Both the position numbers and the translations under genes were made by a program. A model generated the notes under the pieces. That model searched no databases. It was not told the DNA's origin and worked only from the letters and a program-made list of their open reading frames with translations. DNA of 39,129 bases, taken from an uncultured Oscillospiraceae bacterium (GTDB lineage Bacteria > Bacillota > Clostridia > Oscillospirales > Oscillospiraceae). The stretch lies in assembly GCA_910588635.1 (NCBI GenBank), contig CAJUPW010000006.1:23106-62234 (forward strand). The letters run 5' to 3'. This document shows, piece by piece, positions 8,020 to 14,608 of the stretch (positions are counted from its first letter, which is position 1; each line of letters opens with the position of its first letter).

Positions 8020-8098
8020 GTAGACGGGCCGCCGCCCTCGGCGGCCCGTCGTATTGTAAACGCTTTTAGAACGGGCCGCCGAGGGCGGCGGCCCCTAC
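8020..8098. repeat. REP-like palindromic doublet, copy 1 (galE / nucleotidyltransferase spacer)
   Basis: Two GC-rich hairpins face each other. The first (8023-8050) has 12-bp arms GACGGGCCGCCG/CGGCGGCCCGTC; the second lies at about 8071-8094. The element begins GTAG and ends CTAC. A second doublet with the same ends and core is at 17256-17329. It may lower read-through between galE and the genes downstream. Confidence 0.75.
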
Positions 8099-8101
8099 AG
8101 A

Positions 8102-9121
8102 TTACCCCTTATACCCGTTGGGATTCTGAGACTGCCACTTCCAGGAGGAGGCGCACATCTCCTCAATGCCCAGCTGAGCCTCCCAGCCCAGCTCCTCTCT
8201 GGCCCTGGCGGGGTCGGCGTAGCAGGCGGCGATGTCGCCGGGGCGGCGGGCCTCAATAGCGTAGGGCAGCTCGTGGCCGCAGGCCTTCTCATAGGCGTGG
8301 ACCACATCCAGCACGGAGTAGCCGTTGCCGGTGCCCAGATTGCAGACAAACAGCCCGCAGTTGGTATCCAGCTTTTTCAGAGCGGCCACGTGGCCCTTTG
8401 CCAGGTCCACCACATGGATATAGTCCCGCACGCCGGTGCCGTCGGGGGTATTGTAGTCGCTGCCAAAGACATGGACCTTCTCCAGCTGGCCTACCGCCAC
8501 CTTGGCGATATAAGGCACCAGATTGTTGGGAATGCCGTTGGGGTCCTCGCCGATCAGGCCGGACTCGTGGGCGCCGATGGGGTTGAAGTAGCGCAGCAGA
8601 GCCACGTTCAGATTGGGATCGGCGGCGCAGATGTCCATGAGCATCTTCTCCTGAAACAGCTTGGAGGTGCCGTAGGGGTTGGTGGTGCCGCCGGTGGGGA
8701 AGTCCTCCTGGATGGGCACGGTGCGAGGGTCGCCGTACACCGTGGCGGAGGAGGAGAACACAAAGTTCTTCACCCCGTGGCGGCGCATGGCCTGAAGCAG
8801 GTAGAGGGTGCTGATCAGGTTGTTGGAATAGTACTCCAGCGGCTTGGATACGCTCTCGCCCACCGCTTTCAGACCGGCGAAGTGTATCACCGCGTCAATG
8901 CCGGGGTGCCGGGCGAACAGGGATTCCACCTCGTCCTCATTGCACAGCTCGGCCTTGACAAAGGGGACGGGCTTCCCCACAATCTTCTCCACCCGGCGGA
9001 GGGCCTCCTGGCTGGAATTGTACAGGTTATCTGCCACCACGATATCGTACCCCGCCTGAATCAGCTCCACGCAGGTATGGCTGCCGATGTAGCCGGCGCC
9101 GCCGCAAACAAGAATGGACAT
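8102..9121 (-). CDS. galE: UDP-glucose 4-epimerase
   Basis: Interconverts UDP-glucose and UDP-galactose, and often the N-acetyl forms. The 339-residue protein is a standard extended SDR: the NAD motif CGGAGYIGSHTC at residues 5-16, the DNLYNSS segment, FAGLKAVGES, and SSSATVYGDP with the catalytic Ser. The catalytic YGTSK sits near residue 148, followed by the LRYFNPIGAHESGLIGEDP sugar-nucleotide loop and RDYIHVVDLA. The ATG at 9121 follows AGGAG; an upstream start was rejected for lack of a site. It is the first gene of the galE / nucleotidyltransferase / nahK operon. Confidence 0.96.
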   Translation of the reverse strand: MSILVCGGAGYIGSHTCVELIQAGYDIVVADNLYNSSQEALRRVEKIVGKPVPFVKAELCNEDEVESLFARHPGIDAVIHFAGLKAVGESVSKPLEYYSNNLISTLYLLQAMRRHGVKNFVFSSSATVYGDPRTVPIQEDFPTGGTTNPYGTSKLFQEKMLMDICAADPNLNVALLRYFNPIGAHESGLIGEDPNGIPNNLVPYIAKVAVGQLEKVHVFGSDYNTPDGTGVRDYIHVVDLAKGHVAALKKLDTNCGLFVCNLGTGNGYSVLDVVHAYEKACGHELPYAIEARRPGDIAACYADPARAREELGWEAQLGIEEMCASSWKWQSQNPNGYKG

Positions 9122-9242
9122 AAAAACCGCTCCTTTTTTGAGATTGACTGTATTGTACCGCAAAGCAGGGAAAAAGAAAATAGATTTTCAATTGTTTATC
9201 TCGAAAATCGTACGCACTTTGTACTGTAGTTCCACGTTTTAG

Positions 9243-9287
9243 AAGGCAAAAAACAGGACGGCCCGCTGGGAGCCGCCCCGTTTATCG
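9243..9287 (-). terminator. Probable terminator after the AGCS symporter
   Basis: On the minus strand, just past the stop, an imperfect GGGGCGGC / GGGCCGTCC hairpin is followed by TGTTTTTTG. Confidence 0.6.
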
Positions 9288-9296
9288 GAGTACAGT

Positions 9297-10742
9297 TTAG
9301 TTCCAGAAGTCGGTCTTTTCCTTCAGGCCGATGGAGGCCGCCTTGAACTCGGGGTCCTTGCCGGCGGCGCGCTGGTCGGTGTAGTCCTTCAGGGCCTTCA
9401 TGGCGGTGCCGCCCAGAATGACGATGACGGGCAGGTTGATGATGGCCATAAAGCCCATGAGCACGTCGGCGATGTCCCAGGCCAGACCCACCTTCAGCAA
9501 GGCGCCCACAAATACCAGCAGGATGGCGGCGATGTTGAAAATGGTAGTCCCGGTCTTGCCCACCTTATGGCCGGCGATGTAGTTCATGCAGCCCTCGCAG
9601 TAATAAAGGTTGCCCAGCAAAGTGGTGAAGGCGAAGAGCAGCAGGGCAAAGGTGATAAAGGCGGGGCCGAAGCCGCCGAAGATGGTGGCCAGGGAAGCCT
9701 GCACCAGGGGAGCGCCCTCCAGACCGCTCTTGATGTCGATGCCGGTGGACAGAGTCATCATGGCGGTGGCGGTACAGACCAGGATGGTGTCGATGAAGAC
9801 GGACAGCATCTGCACCAGGCCCTGCTTGACGGGGTGAGACACGTCGGCCGCAGCGGCGGCGTTGGGAGCGGAGCCGATACCGGCCTCGTTGGAGTACAGG
9901 CCGCGCTTGATGCCCTGCATCACGCAGGAGCCCATGAAGCCGCCGAAAATGGCCTGGAAGTCGAAGGCCTCAACAAAGATTTTGGCCAGCACGCCGGGGA
10001 TGGCGGTGATGTTCATCACCATGACCAGAACGGCCATCAGGATGTAGATGACGCCCATCACGGGGACCATCACGCCAGTGACCTTGACAATCCGCTTGCC
10101 GCCGCCAAAGATGCAGATGCCCACCAGAATGGCCAGGATAGCGCCGCCGATCAGGGACACCATGCTGATCTCCTTGCCAAACAGGGCAACGGTGCCAGCC
10201 GCCTCATAGAAGCTGTAGCTGGTGAAGCTGCTGATCAGGTTGAAGGAGGCCAGCATGTTGAAGCCGCCGGCGTAGGTGGCGATGAGGATGACGGCAAAGA
10301 TGACGCCCAAAGCCCGGCTGTGGAGGGCGGCCTCGATATAGTAGGACGGGCCGCCGTAGCTGCCGCCGTTGGGGTCTTTCTTCTTGTATATCTGGGCCAG
10401 GGTGCTCTCCACAAAGGCGGAGGCGCCGCCGATGATGGCGATGAGCCACATCCAGAACACCGCGCCGTAGCCGCCGGCGGCGATGGCGGTGGCCACGCCT
10501 ACGATATTGCCGGTGCCCACGCGGCTGGCGGTGGACACCATCAGGGCCTGGAAGGCGGAGACGGAGTTTTCGCCCTTGGGCTTCTCTCCCACCACCCGGA
10601 TGGACTCAGGCAGCAGCCGAAGCTGGACCAGCTTGCCCCGGAAGGTGAAGTACAGGCCCACGGCCAGCAGCATGATGATGAGGATATAGCTGTACATCCA
10701 GCCGCTGATCGTACCGACCAAGTTTGCGAACGCGTCTAACAT
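9297..10742 (-). CDS. Alanine/glycine:cation symporter (AGCS family)
   Basis: Imports alanine, glycine or a similar small amino acid with Na+ or H+. The 481-residue protein has about eleven hydrophobic segments. It carries the family signature SRVGTGNIVGVATAIAAGG near residue 75, then GGPSYYIEAAL near residue 125 and the SNEAGIGSAPNAAAAADVSHP motif near residue 290. The length is typical. The ATG at 10742 was kept because it begins a normal first transmembrane segment (SGWMYSYILIIMLLAVGLYF), with purine-rich sequence upstream. It is transcribed alone, divergently from the ECF gene. Substrate choice within the family cannot be read from sequence. Confidence 0.93.
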   Translation of the reverse strand: MLDAFANLVGTISGWMYSYILIIMLLAVGLYFTFRGKLVQLRLLPESIRVVGEKPKGENSVSAFQALMVSTASRVGTGNIVGVATAIAAGGYGAVFWMWLIAIIGGASAFVESTLAQIYKKKDPNGGSYGGPSYYIEAALHSRALGVIFAVILIATYAGGFNMLASFNLISSFTSYSFYEAAGTVALFGKEISMVSLIGGAILAILVGICIFGGGKRIVKVTGVMVPVMGVIYILMAVLVMVMNITAIPGVLAKIFVEAFDFQAIFGGFMGSCVMQGIKRGLYSNEAGIGSAPNAAAAADVSHPVKQGLVQMLSVFIDTILVCTATAMMTLSTGIDIKSGLEGAPLVQASLATIFGGFGPAFITFALLLFAFTTLLGNLYYCEGCMNYIAGHKVGKTGTTIFNIAAILLVFVGALLKVGLAWDIADVLMGFMAIINLPVIVILGGTAMKALKDYTDQRAAGKDPEFKAASIGLKEKTDFWN

Positions 10743-10780
10743 AACAAATTTCCCCTCTCTCTTGATTCTCCGCCCCCGCG

Positions 10781-10798
10781 CGTTTCATACATGAAACG
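10781..10798. promoter_or_regulatory. 18-bp palindrome in the leader of the AGCS symporter gene
   Basis: CGTTTCAT-AC-ATGAAACG is a perfect palindrome with a 2-bp centre. It lies about 25 bp downstream of a TATAAT on the minus strand (10821-10826, weak -35), so it could be a repressor operator. It is too short and lacks a T run for a terminator. Confidence 0.5.
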
Positions 10799-10897
10799 TG
10801 CCCAAGGCGACCTCTTCTGTATTATAGCACAAAGCCACCCGTTTGAATAGCCCCTAATTTATATTTTTCGCACAAGCCAGTTATACTTGGTTTCCAC

Positions 10898-10926
10898 TTG
10901 CATATCGGGCCGCTATCCTGTATAAT
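10898..10926 (+). promoter_or_regulatory. Sigma-A promoter of the ECF S component / coaX operon
   Basis: TTGCAT (10898-10903) and consensus TATAAT (10921-10926) with a 17-bp spacer. The transcript would have a leader of about 175 nt. Confidence 0.8.
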
Positions 10927-10931
10927 GCGGC

Positions 10932-11107
10932 TGAGAGGACAGGCTTGTCCTCGTCCTCTTAAATATTGCGCTGCATCCGCAGATGGCGGAGCGTTCCTGG
11001 AAGACGGAAGGAGTTTCGTGTTTCCCCGCCGGAGGCGGGGAAACACAGAGCTGATCCCCGTTTTGGAACGCCCACACAGGGCGGAGCGGCAGCAGGAGGT
11101 TGTAAAA
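10932..11107 (+). promoter_or_regulatory. Long structured 5' leader of the ECF S component gene
   Basis: The leader holds a GAGGAC/GTCCTC hairpin (about 10933-10955), a perfect 13-bp stem with a 3-nt loop at 11018-11046, and a CGCCC/GGGCG hairpin just before the ribosome binding site. No T run follows the big stem, so it is not a plain terminator. A 23-codon frame beginning ATGGCGGAGCG (about 10983) runs through it, but has no good ribosome binding site. It matches no riboswitch class I can identify. Confidence 0.5.
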
Positions 11108-11752
11108 ATGAATACTCGCAAGCACGACACCCGCTGGATGGTTGGGGTGGCCATGATGGCCGCCATTGTGGTCCTGTTGGCCAACACGCCTCTGGGCCTC
11201 ATCCCTACCCCCATCATCAACGCCACCACGACCCACATTCCTGTGATCCTGGGCGCTGTCCTCTTCGGCCCCCTGGCCGGGAGCATTCTGGGCGCCACCT
11301 TCGGCGTCTGCTCCATGATCAGCAACACCTTCGCCCCCAAGGTCCTCTCCTTCGCCTTCTCCCCCTTCCTGGCCGTCAGCCTGCCTGGAGCCCTGAAGGC
11401 GGTTTGGATATCCGTGGGCTGCCGCATGATGATCGGCGTCGTGGCCGGGTGGCTGTGGATCGGGCTGAAAAAGCTCAACGCCAACGACCTGATCGCGCTT
11501 TCTGTGGCAGGTTTCATCGGCTCCATGACCAACACCGTGTTTGTCATGGGCAGCATCTATTTCCTGCTGCGGCCTGAGTACGCCGAGGCAATGAAGGTGG
11601 GGATTGACGCCGTGTTTGGGCTGATTATGGGTATCATCACCGGCTCCAGCGTGCTGGAGGCCATCGTGGCCCTGGTGCTGGTCACCGGAATCGGAAAAGT
11701 GCTGCTCCACGTGCCCTATCTGCGCCCCAGCGCCCAGGCGAGCAAAAACTGA
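11108..11752 (+). CDS. ECF transporter S component, probably for pantothenate
   Basis: The membrane substrate-binding subunit of an energy-coupling-factor vitamin transporter; it needs a shared EcfA/A'/T module encoded elsewhere. The 214-residue protein has about six hydrophobic segments, beginning with WMVGVAMMAAIVVLLANTPLGLIP. The ATTTHIPVILGAVLFGPLAGSILG region is typical of the ECF family. The ATG at 11108 follows GCAGGAGG at good spacing; longer upstream frames overlap the leader and look non-coding. coaX starts 17 bp after its stop, so the two are probably co-transcribed. The assignment to pantothenate rests only on that pairing and general resemblance to PanT-like components. Confidence 0.8.
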   Translation: MNTRKHDTRWMVGVAMMAAIVVLLANTPLGLIPTPIINATTTHIPVILGAVLFGPLAGSILGATFGVCSMISNTFAPKVLSFAFSPFLAVSLPGALKAVWISVGCRMMIGVVAGWLWIGLKKLNANDLIALSVAGFIGSMTNTVFVMGSIYFLLRPEYAEAMKVGIDAVFGLIMGIITGSSVLEAIVALVLVTGIGKVLLHVPYLRPSAQASKN

Positions 11753-11769
11753 GAGAAACAGGTGAGCTT

Positions 11770-12543
11770 ATGCTCCTGGCAATCGACATCGGCAACACCA
11801 ATATCGTCATCGGCGGTATCGACGGCGGTGGAAAGATCGCCTTTGAGGCCCGCATCGCCACCGACCGCATCAAGACCTCCGACCAGTACGGGGCGGAGAT
11901 CAAGAGCATGCTCAGCCTGTTCGACACAAAGCCCCGGGACGTGGCCGACTGCATCATCTCCTCGGTGGTGCCGCCGGTGTTCAACTCGGTGCGTACCGGG
12001 GTGATGAAGGTCACCGGCAAGGCCCCCATGGTGGTGGGACCCGGGCTGAAAACCGGGCTGAACATTCAGATGGACACCCCATCCCAGGTGGGCAGCGACC
12101 GCATCGTCATCGCTGTGGCCGCTCTGGCCGAATATGAGCCCCCCCTCACTCTGCTGGATCTGGGCACCGCCACCACCATTGAAGTGGTGGGCAAGGGCAG
12201 CGCCTATCTGGGCGGCTGCATCATCCCCGGGGTGCGTATCTCCCTGGAGGCCCTCACCTCCCGCACCGCCCAGCTCCCCGGCATCAGCCTGGACCGGCCC
12301 AAGAAAATCATCGGCAAGAACACCGTGGACTGCATGCGCAGCGGCATTATGTACGGCACCGCCGCCATGCTGGACGGGATGCTGGACCGGGTGGAGGAGG
12401 AGCTTGGCTTTTCCACCACCGTGGTGGCCACCGGGGGCATGGCTCAGTTCATCATCCCCCTGTGCCGCCGGGAGATTAAGCTGGAGCGGGACCTGCTTCT
12501 CAAGGGGCTGAATATCATCTATCAGAAGAACAAAAAGACTTGA
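11770..12543 (+). CDS. coaX: Type III pantothenate kinase
   Basis: Phosphorylates pantothenate, the first step of coenzyme A synthesis. The 257-residue protein has the N-terminal phosphate loop DIGNTNIVIGG (about residues 5-15) of the ASKHA fold, the QVGSDRIV segment near residue 98, and the DLGTATTIEVV motif near residue 122. It continues with GGCIIPGVRISLEAL and the GTAAMLDGMLDR helix. Length and motifs are normal. The ATG at 11770 follows AGGTGA. The -35 box of the T-box promoter overlaps its stop codon, so the operon ends here. Confidence 0.95.
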   Translation: MLLAIDIGNTNIVIGGIDGGGKIAFEARIATDRIKTSDQYGAEIKSMLSLFDTKPRDVADCIISSVVPPVFNSVRTGVMKVTGKAPMVVGPGLKTGLNIQMDTPSQVGSDRIVIAVAALAEYEPPLTLLDLGTATTIEVVGKGSAYLGGCIIPGVRISLEALTSRTAQLPGISLDRPKKIIGKNTVDCMRSGIMYGTAAMLDGMLDRVEEELGFSTTVVATGGMAQFIIPLCRREIKLERDLLLKGLNIIYQKNKKT

Positions 12544-12568
12544 CAATCCCCGCAATTTTGCATATAAT
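12540..12568 (+). promoter_or_regulatory. Sigma-A promoter of the T-box leader
   Basis: Consensus TTGACA (12540-12545) and TATAAT (12563-12568) with a 17-bp spacer. The -35 overlaps the coaX stop codon. Confidence 0.9.
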
Positions 12569-12580
12569 TGACCGAACAAA

Positions 12581-12808
12581 GGCGATACGGAAGAGGAGTA
12601 TCCATTTTCGGGCGCGCAGAGAGGGGACGGACGGTGCAAGTCCCTCGCCCGGCTTGAAGAAGGTGGCTTCCGTGCCCCGGCGCCCAATTGACAGTAAGCG
12701 CCGGCGGGGCTTCCCGTTACAGAAGGCAGAGCGTCCCCTCACGGGGAAATTCAGGTGGTACCGCGGTTATTTGATCGCCCTGAGCCGGTTTGGCTCGGGG
12801 CGTCTTTT
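12581..12808 (+). promoter_or_regulatory. T-box riboswitch, probably sensing tRNA-Val (GTG specifier)
   Basis: The T-box sequence AGGTGGTACCGCGG is at 12753-12766. Stem I closes with CGGAAG (12588-12593) and CTTCCG (12667-12672). Its specifier loop has the loop-E halves AGTA (12597-12600) and GAA (12659-12661). By the spacing seen in characterised T-boxes (GAA, one base, codon, purine), the specifier is GTG at 12663-12665, a valine codon. The antiterminator bulge TGGT fits a tRNA ending ACCA, as in tRNA-Val. A terminator with a perfect 11-bp stem (12776-12802) and TCTTTT closes the leader. The first downstream gene is a YcxB-like protein, not a tRNA synthetase. Confidence 0.92.
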
Positions 12809-12821
12809 GTGAGGTGAAGGA

Positions 12822-13331
12822 ATGTTCATCATTCAGACGGAGATCGACCGGAAAAGCATGACCGCCCTGGCCCGGATGACCCGCAGGACGCTGCGCCGGG
12901 GCCGGAACGGCCCGGTTCGGATGCTGGCCTGGTTCGTCGTGGTCCTGGAGCTGTTTCTGGTTTTTGTCTACATCCGGGTCGGCGCGGGAGGCTGGCTGGT
13001 CAATCTGCTGATGGCCTGCATCATGCTGGCCTGCATTCTGGGGGAGGACCGCGTCAACGGCGCCATCGGCCTGCGGCAGATACTCCCGGCCAGCCGGTCG
13101 GTCAACGCCGCCTTCAAGGAGGACGGCTACGTTCACCGCACCCAGGCCGGGGAGAGCTGGTGGCCCTACCGGCAGATTCGCGCCATTGTGGAGAGCCAGG
13201 ACTACTTCGCCTTCCTGCTGGACCGGACCCACGGGCAGGTCTATGATAAACACGGCTTCGCCTGGGGCGATCCCGATGGTTTCCGGGAGTTTATCCAGCG
13301 AAAAACCGGGCTGAAGATTCAAAAGGTCTAA
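12822..13331 (+). CDS. YcxB-like membrane protein, first of pair
   Basis: A 169-residue protein of unknown function. A basic N-terminus (MTRRTLRRGRNG) precedes two hydrophobic segments (about residues 36-50 and 56-70), so it is probably a hairpin in the cytoplasmic membrane. A soluble C-terminal domain follows, with the pattern YRQIRAIVESQDYFAFLLDRTHGQVYDK that resembles the YcxB/PH-like family. The ATG at 12822 follows GGTGAAGG. It is the first gene behind the T-box and is 14 bp from the second gene of the pair. Its link to valine or tRNA-Val is not apparent from the protein. Confidence 0.7.
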   Translation: MFIIQTEIDRKSMTALARMTRRTLRRGRNGPVRMLAWFVVVLELFLVFVYIRVGAGGWLVNLLMACIMLACILGEDRVNGAIGLRQILPASRSVNAAFKEDGYVHRTQAGESWWPYRQIRAIVESQDYFAFLLDRTHGQVYDKHGFAWGDPDGFREFIQRKTGLKIQKV

Positions 13332-13345
13332 GAGGAGGTATCCAG

Positions 13346-13972
13346 ATGCAGGATAATGTGAAAAGACCGCTGGTTTTCCGGGGAAAGGTGGAGCAGCTGG
13401 AGGAGGCGGGCGACTGGCTGATTCTGCTCAGCTATGTGCGCAGCGTCCGACGTGGGAGGATCATGGGCCCGCTGGTGACCGTTTTTCTGGCGATTGCGGG
13501 CTTTCTCCAGCTCCAGAACAGAAATATGTCCCTGTTTGCGGTCTATCTGATTCTGGCGCTGTATGTGGGCATGACCGTCATGCGCAAGACCATGGGCGGC
13601 GACCCTGCGGCGGCGGTCAAGGCCAACCGGGAGGCCCGGGCGAAGGCGGCGGCCGCCGGCAAGTACGACGGCGAGCTGCCCTTCCGCATCGTGCTGGATC
13701 AGGGGGAGTGCCGGGTCTGCTTCGGAGACAGCGAACAGCCCAGCCAAATCTTCGACTGCAAAAAATTCCGCTCGGCGGTGGAGTGCGACGAGATCGTCTG
13801 GCTGTCCGGGAAGCGGGGACTGGGCCTGCCCCTGCCCAAGGCCCAGCTGGTGGACGCCGACGCCGGCGACCTGCGCCGGTGGCTGAGGCCCTACGCCGCC
13901 ATCTGGAGTATGAGCCATATTCCGGACAAGCTGAAGGAGTCCATCCGGCAAACCGAGAACCAGGCGGGTTAG
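13346..13972 (+). CDS. YcxB-like membrane protein, second of pair
   Basis: A 208-residue protein with the same layout as its upstream neighbour: a short cytoplasmic start, two hydrophobic segments (about residues 38-75), an Ala/Lys-rich linker (about residues 84-105) and a beta-rich C-terminal domain. The C-terminal domain carries a KKFRSAVECDEIVWLSGKRG stretch, equivalent to the first protein's PYRQIRAIVESQDYFAFLL region. It follows GAGGAGGTATCC at good spacing and is surely co-transcribed with the first gene. Function unknown; the pair may form a heteromer. Confidence 0.65.
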   Translation: MQDNVKRPLVFRGKVEQLEEAGDWLILLSYVRSVRRGRIMGPLVTVFLAIAGFLQLQNRNMSLFAVYLILALYVGMTVMRKTMGGDPAAAVKANREARAKAAAAGKYDGELPFRIVLDQGECRVCFGDSEQPSQIFDCKKFRSAVECDEIVWLSGKRGLGLPLPKAQLVDADAGDLRRWLRPYAAIWSMSHIPDKLKESIRQTENQAG

Positions 13973-14009
13973 GGCTTGTTTGAAAAATGTCAACATGTCC
14001 AAACGGCGC

Positions 14010-14276
14010 CTAACCCGCCCGCACCAGGGCGCTCAGCTCCCGGGCCAGCCCCAGCGACGCCTGGAACAGGTGCTCGTTTTCGATGCTGCCCAGGGCGGAT
14101 AAGCTTTCCAGCAGCACCTGTAATTCTATCTGCCGTTCCTCGCTTGCGGCGCTCTGAACTTTTTTTACCTGCAATTCCACGCTGCGGGACATCTCCTCGT
14201 ATTCCGGGTCCTGACAGATGCTCCCCATGCGATTTGCGCGCACAAAATCATACAGGCACTTTGTTAAATCATCCAT
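14010..14276 (-). CDS. Small helical protein, DUF6809-like
   Basis: An 88-residue soluble, all-helical protein with a LYDFVRANRMGSICQDPEY opening, a charged middle and a short hydrophobic C-terminus (LFQASLGLARELSALV). It resembles a small clostridial family (DUF6809) by overall pattern; this is from memory and not certain. The ATG follows TTGGAGG. It is transcribed against the operon on both sides, from a strong promoter at 14323-14351 that carries two operator-like palindromes. It lies between the T-box operon and valS and looks like an insertion there. Function unknown. Confidence 0.65.
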   Translation of the reverse strand: MDDLTKCLYDFVRANRMGSICQDPEYEEMSRSVELQVKKVQSAASEERQIELQVLLESLSALGSIENEHLFQASLGLARELSALVRAG

Positions 14277-14297
14277 GGCAATGCCTCCAATGAAATG

Positions 14298-14345
14298 AGA
14301 CCGTTTGGTCTAATTCCGTTCTATTATAATTGGACCGTTCGGTCT
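14298..14345. promoter_or_regulatory. Twin operator-like palindromes in the DUF6809 / XRE intergenic region
   Basis: AGACCGTTTGGTCT (14298-14311) and GGACCGTTCGGTCT (14332-14345) share the core GACCG-TT-YGGTC. Their centres are 34 bp apart. The second lies inside the spacer of the minus-strand promoter, the first just downstream of its -10, a classic repressor layout. The adjacent XRE protein is the nearest candidate regulator. Confidence 0.7.
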
Positions 14346-14351
14346 TGTCAA
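14323..14351 (-). promoter_or_regulatory. Sigma-A promoter of the DUF6809-like gene
   Basis: On the minus strand TTGACA (14346-14351) and TATAAT (14323-14328) with a 17-bp spacer. A TATAAT on the plus strand (14325-14330) overlaps but lacks a good -35. Confidence 0.85.
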
Positions 14352-14367
14352 GGGGTGAGAGCAAAAA

Positions 14368-14580
14368 ATGCTGAAATTATCAGAACGGCTCCGCAGTCTC
14401 CGAAAGGAACAAGCACTGACCCAGACAGAAGCGGCAAAAGCGGCAGGCATATCCTTGAAATCTTATTGCCGGTATGAATCAGGCGAACGTGTGCCGGACG
14501 CCGATGTTTTGGTGCGCATCGCCGACTTTTACGGTGTATCAGCGGACTATCTGCTGGGACGTACCGACGAAAGAGCATAA
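14368..14580 (+). CDS. Small XRE-family transcriptional regulator
   Basis: A 70-residue DNA-binding protein consisting only of a HTH_3 domain. The recognition region is ALTQTEAAKAAGISLKSYCRYESGER (about residues 18-43 with flanks), followed by PDADVLVRIADFYGVSADYLLGR. The start ATG follows AAGGGGTGAG. Base composition is lower in GC than valS. It lies divergently from the DUF6809-like gene with shared palindromes between, so mutual or self regulation is likely. valS begins 28 bp after its stop, so valS may depend partly on this transcript. Confidence 0.88.
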   Translation: MLKLSERLRSLRKEQALTQTEAAKAAGISLKSYCRYESGERVPDADVLVRIADFYGVSADYLLGRTDERA

Positions 14581-14608
14581 AATAATCATTGAGATAGGAG
14601 AAATCGGT

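Noticed and set aside
12660..12666. Reading the T-box specifier as GGT (glycine) instead of GTG (valine).
   Set aside because: The spacing from the GAA loop-E half and the following purine in characterised leaders selects GTG, and the TGGT bulge plus nearby valS also favour valine.
13973..14009. A GGGTTAGG/CCTAACCC inverted repeat between the YcxB-like pair and the DUF6809-like gene as a terminator.
   Set aside because: The arms are about 20 nt apart and no T run follows, so it was not listed as a terminator, though weak activity is possible.
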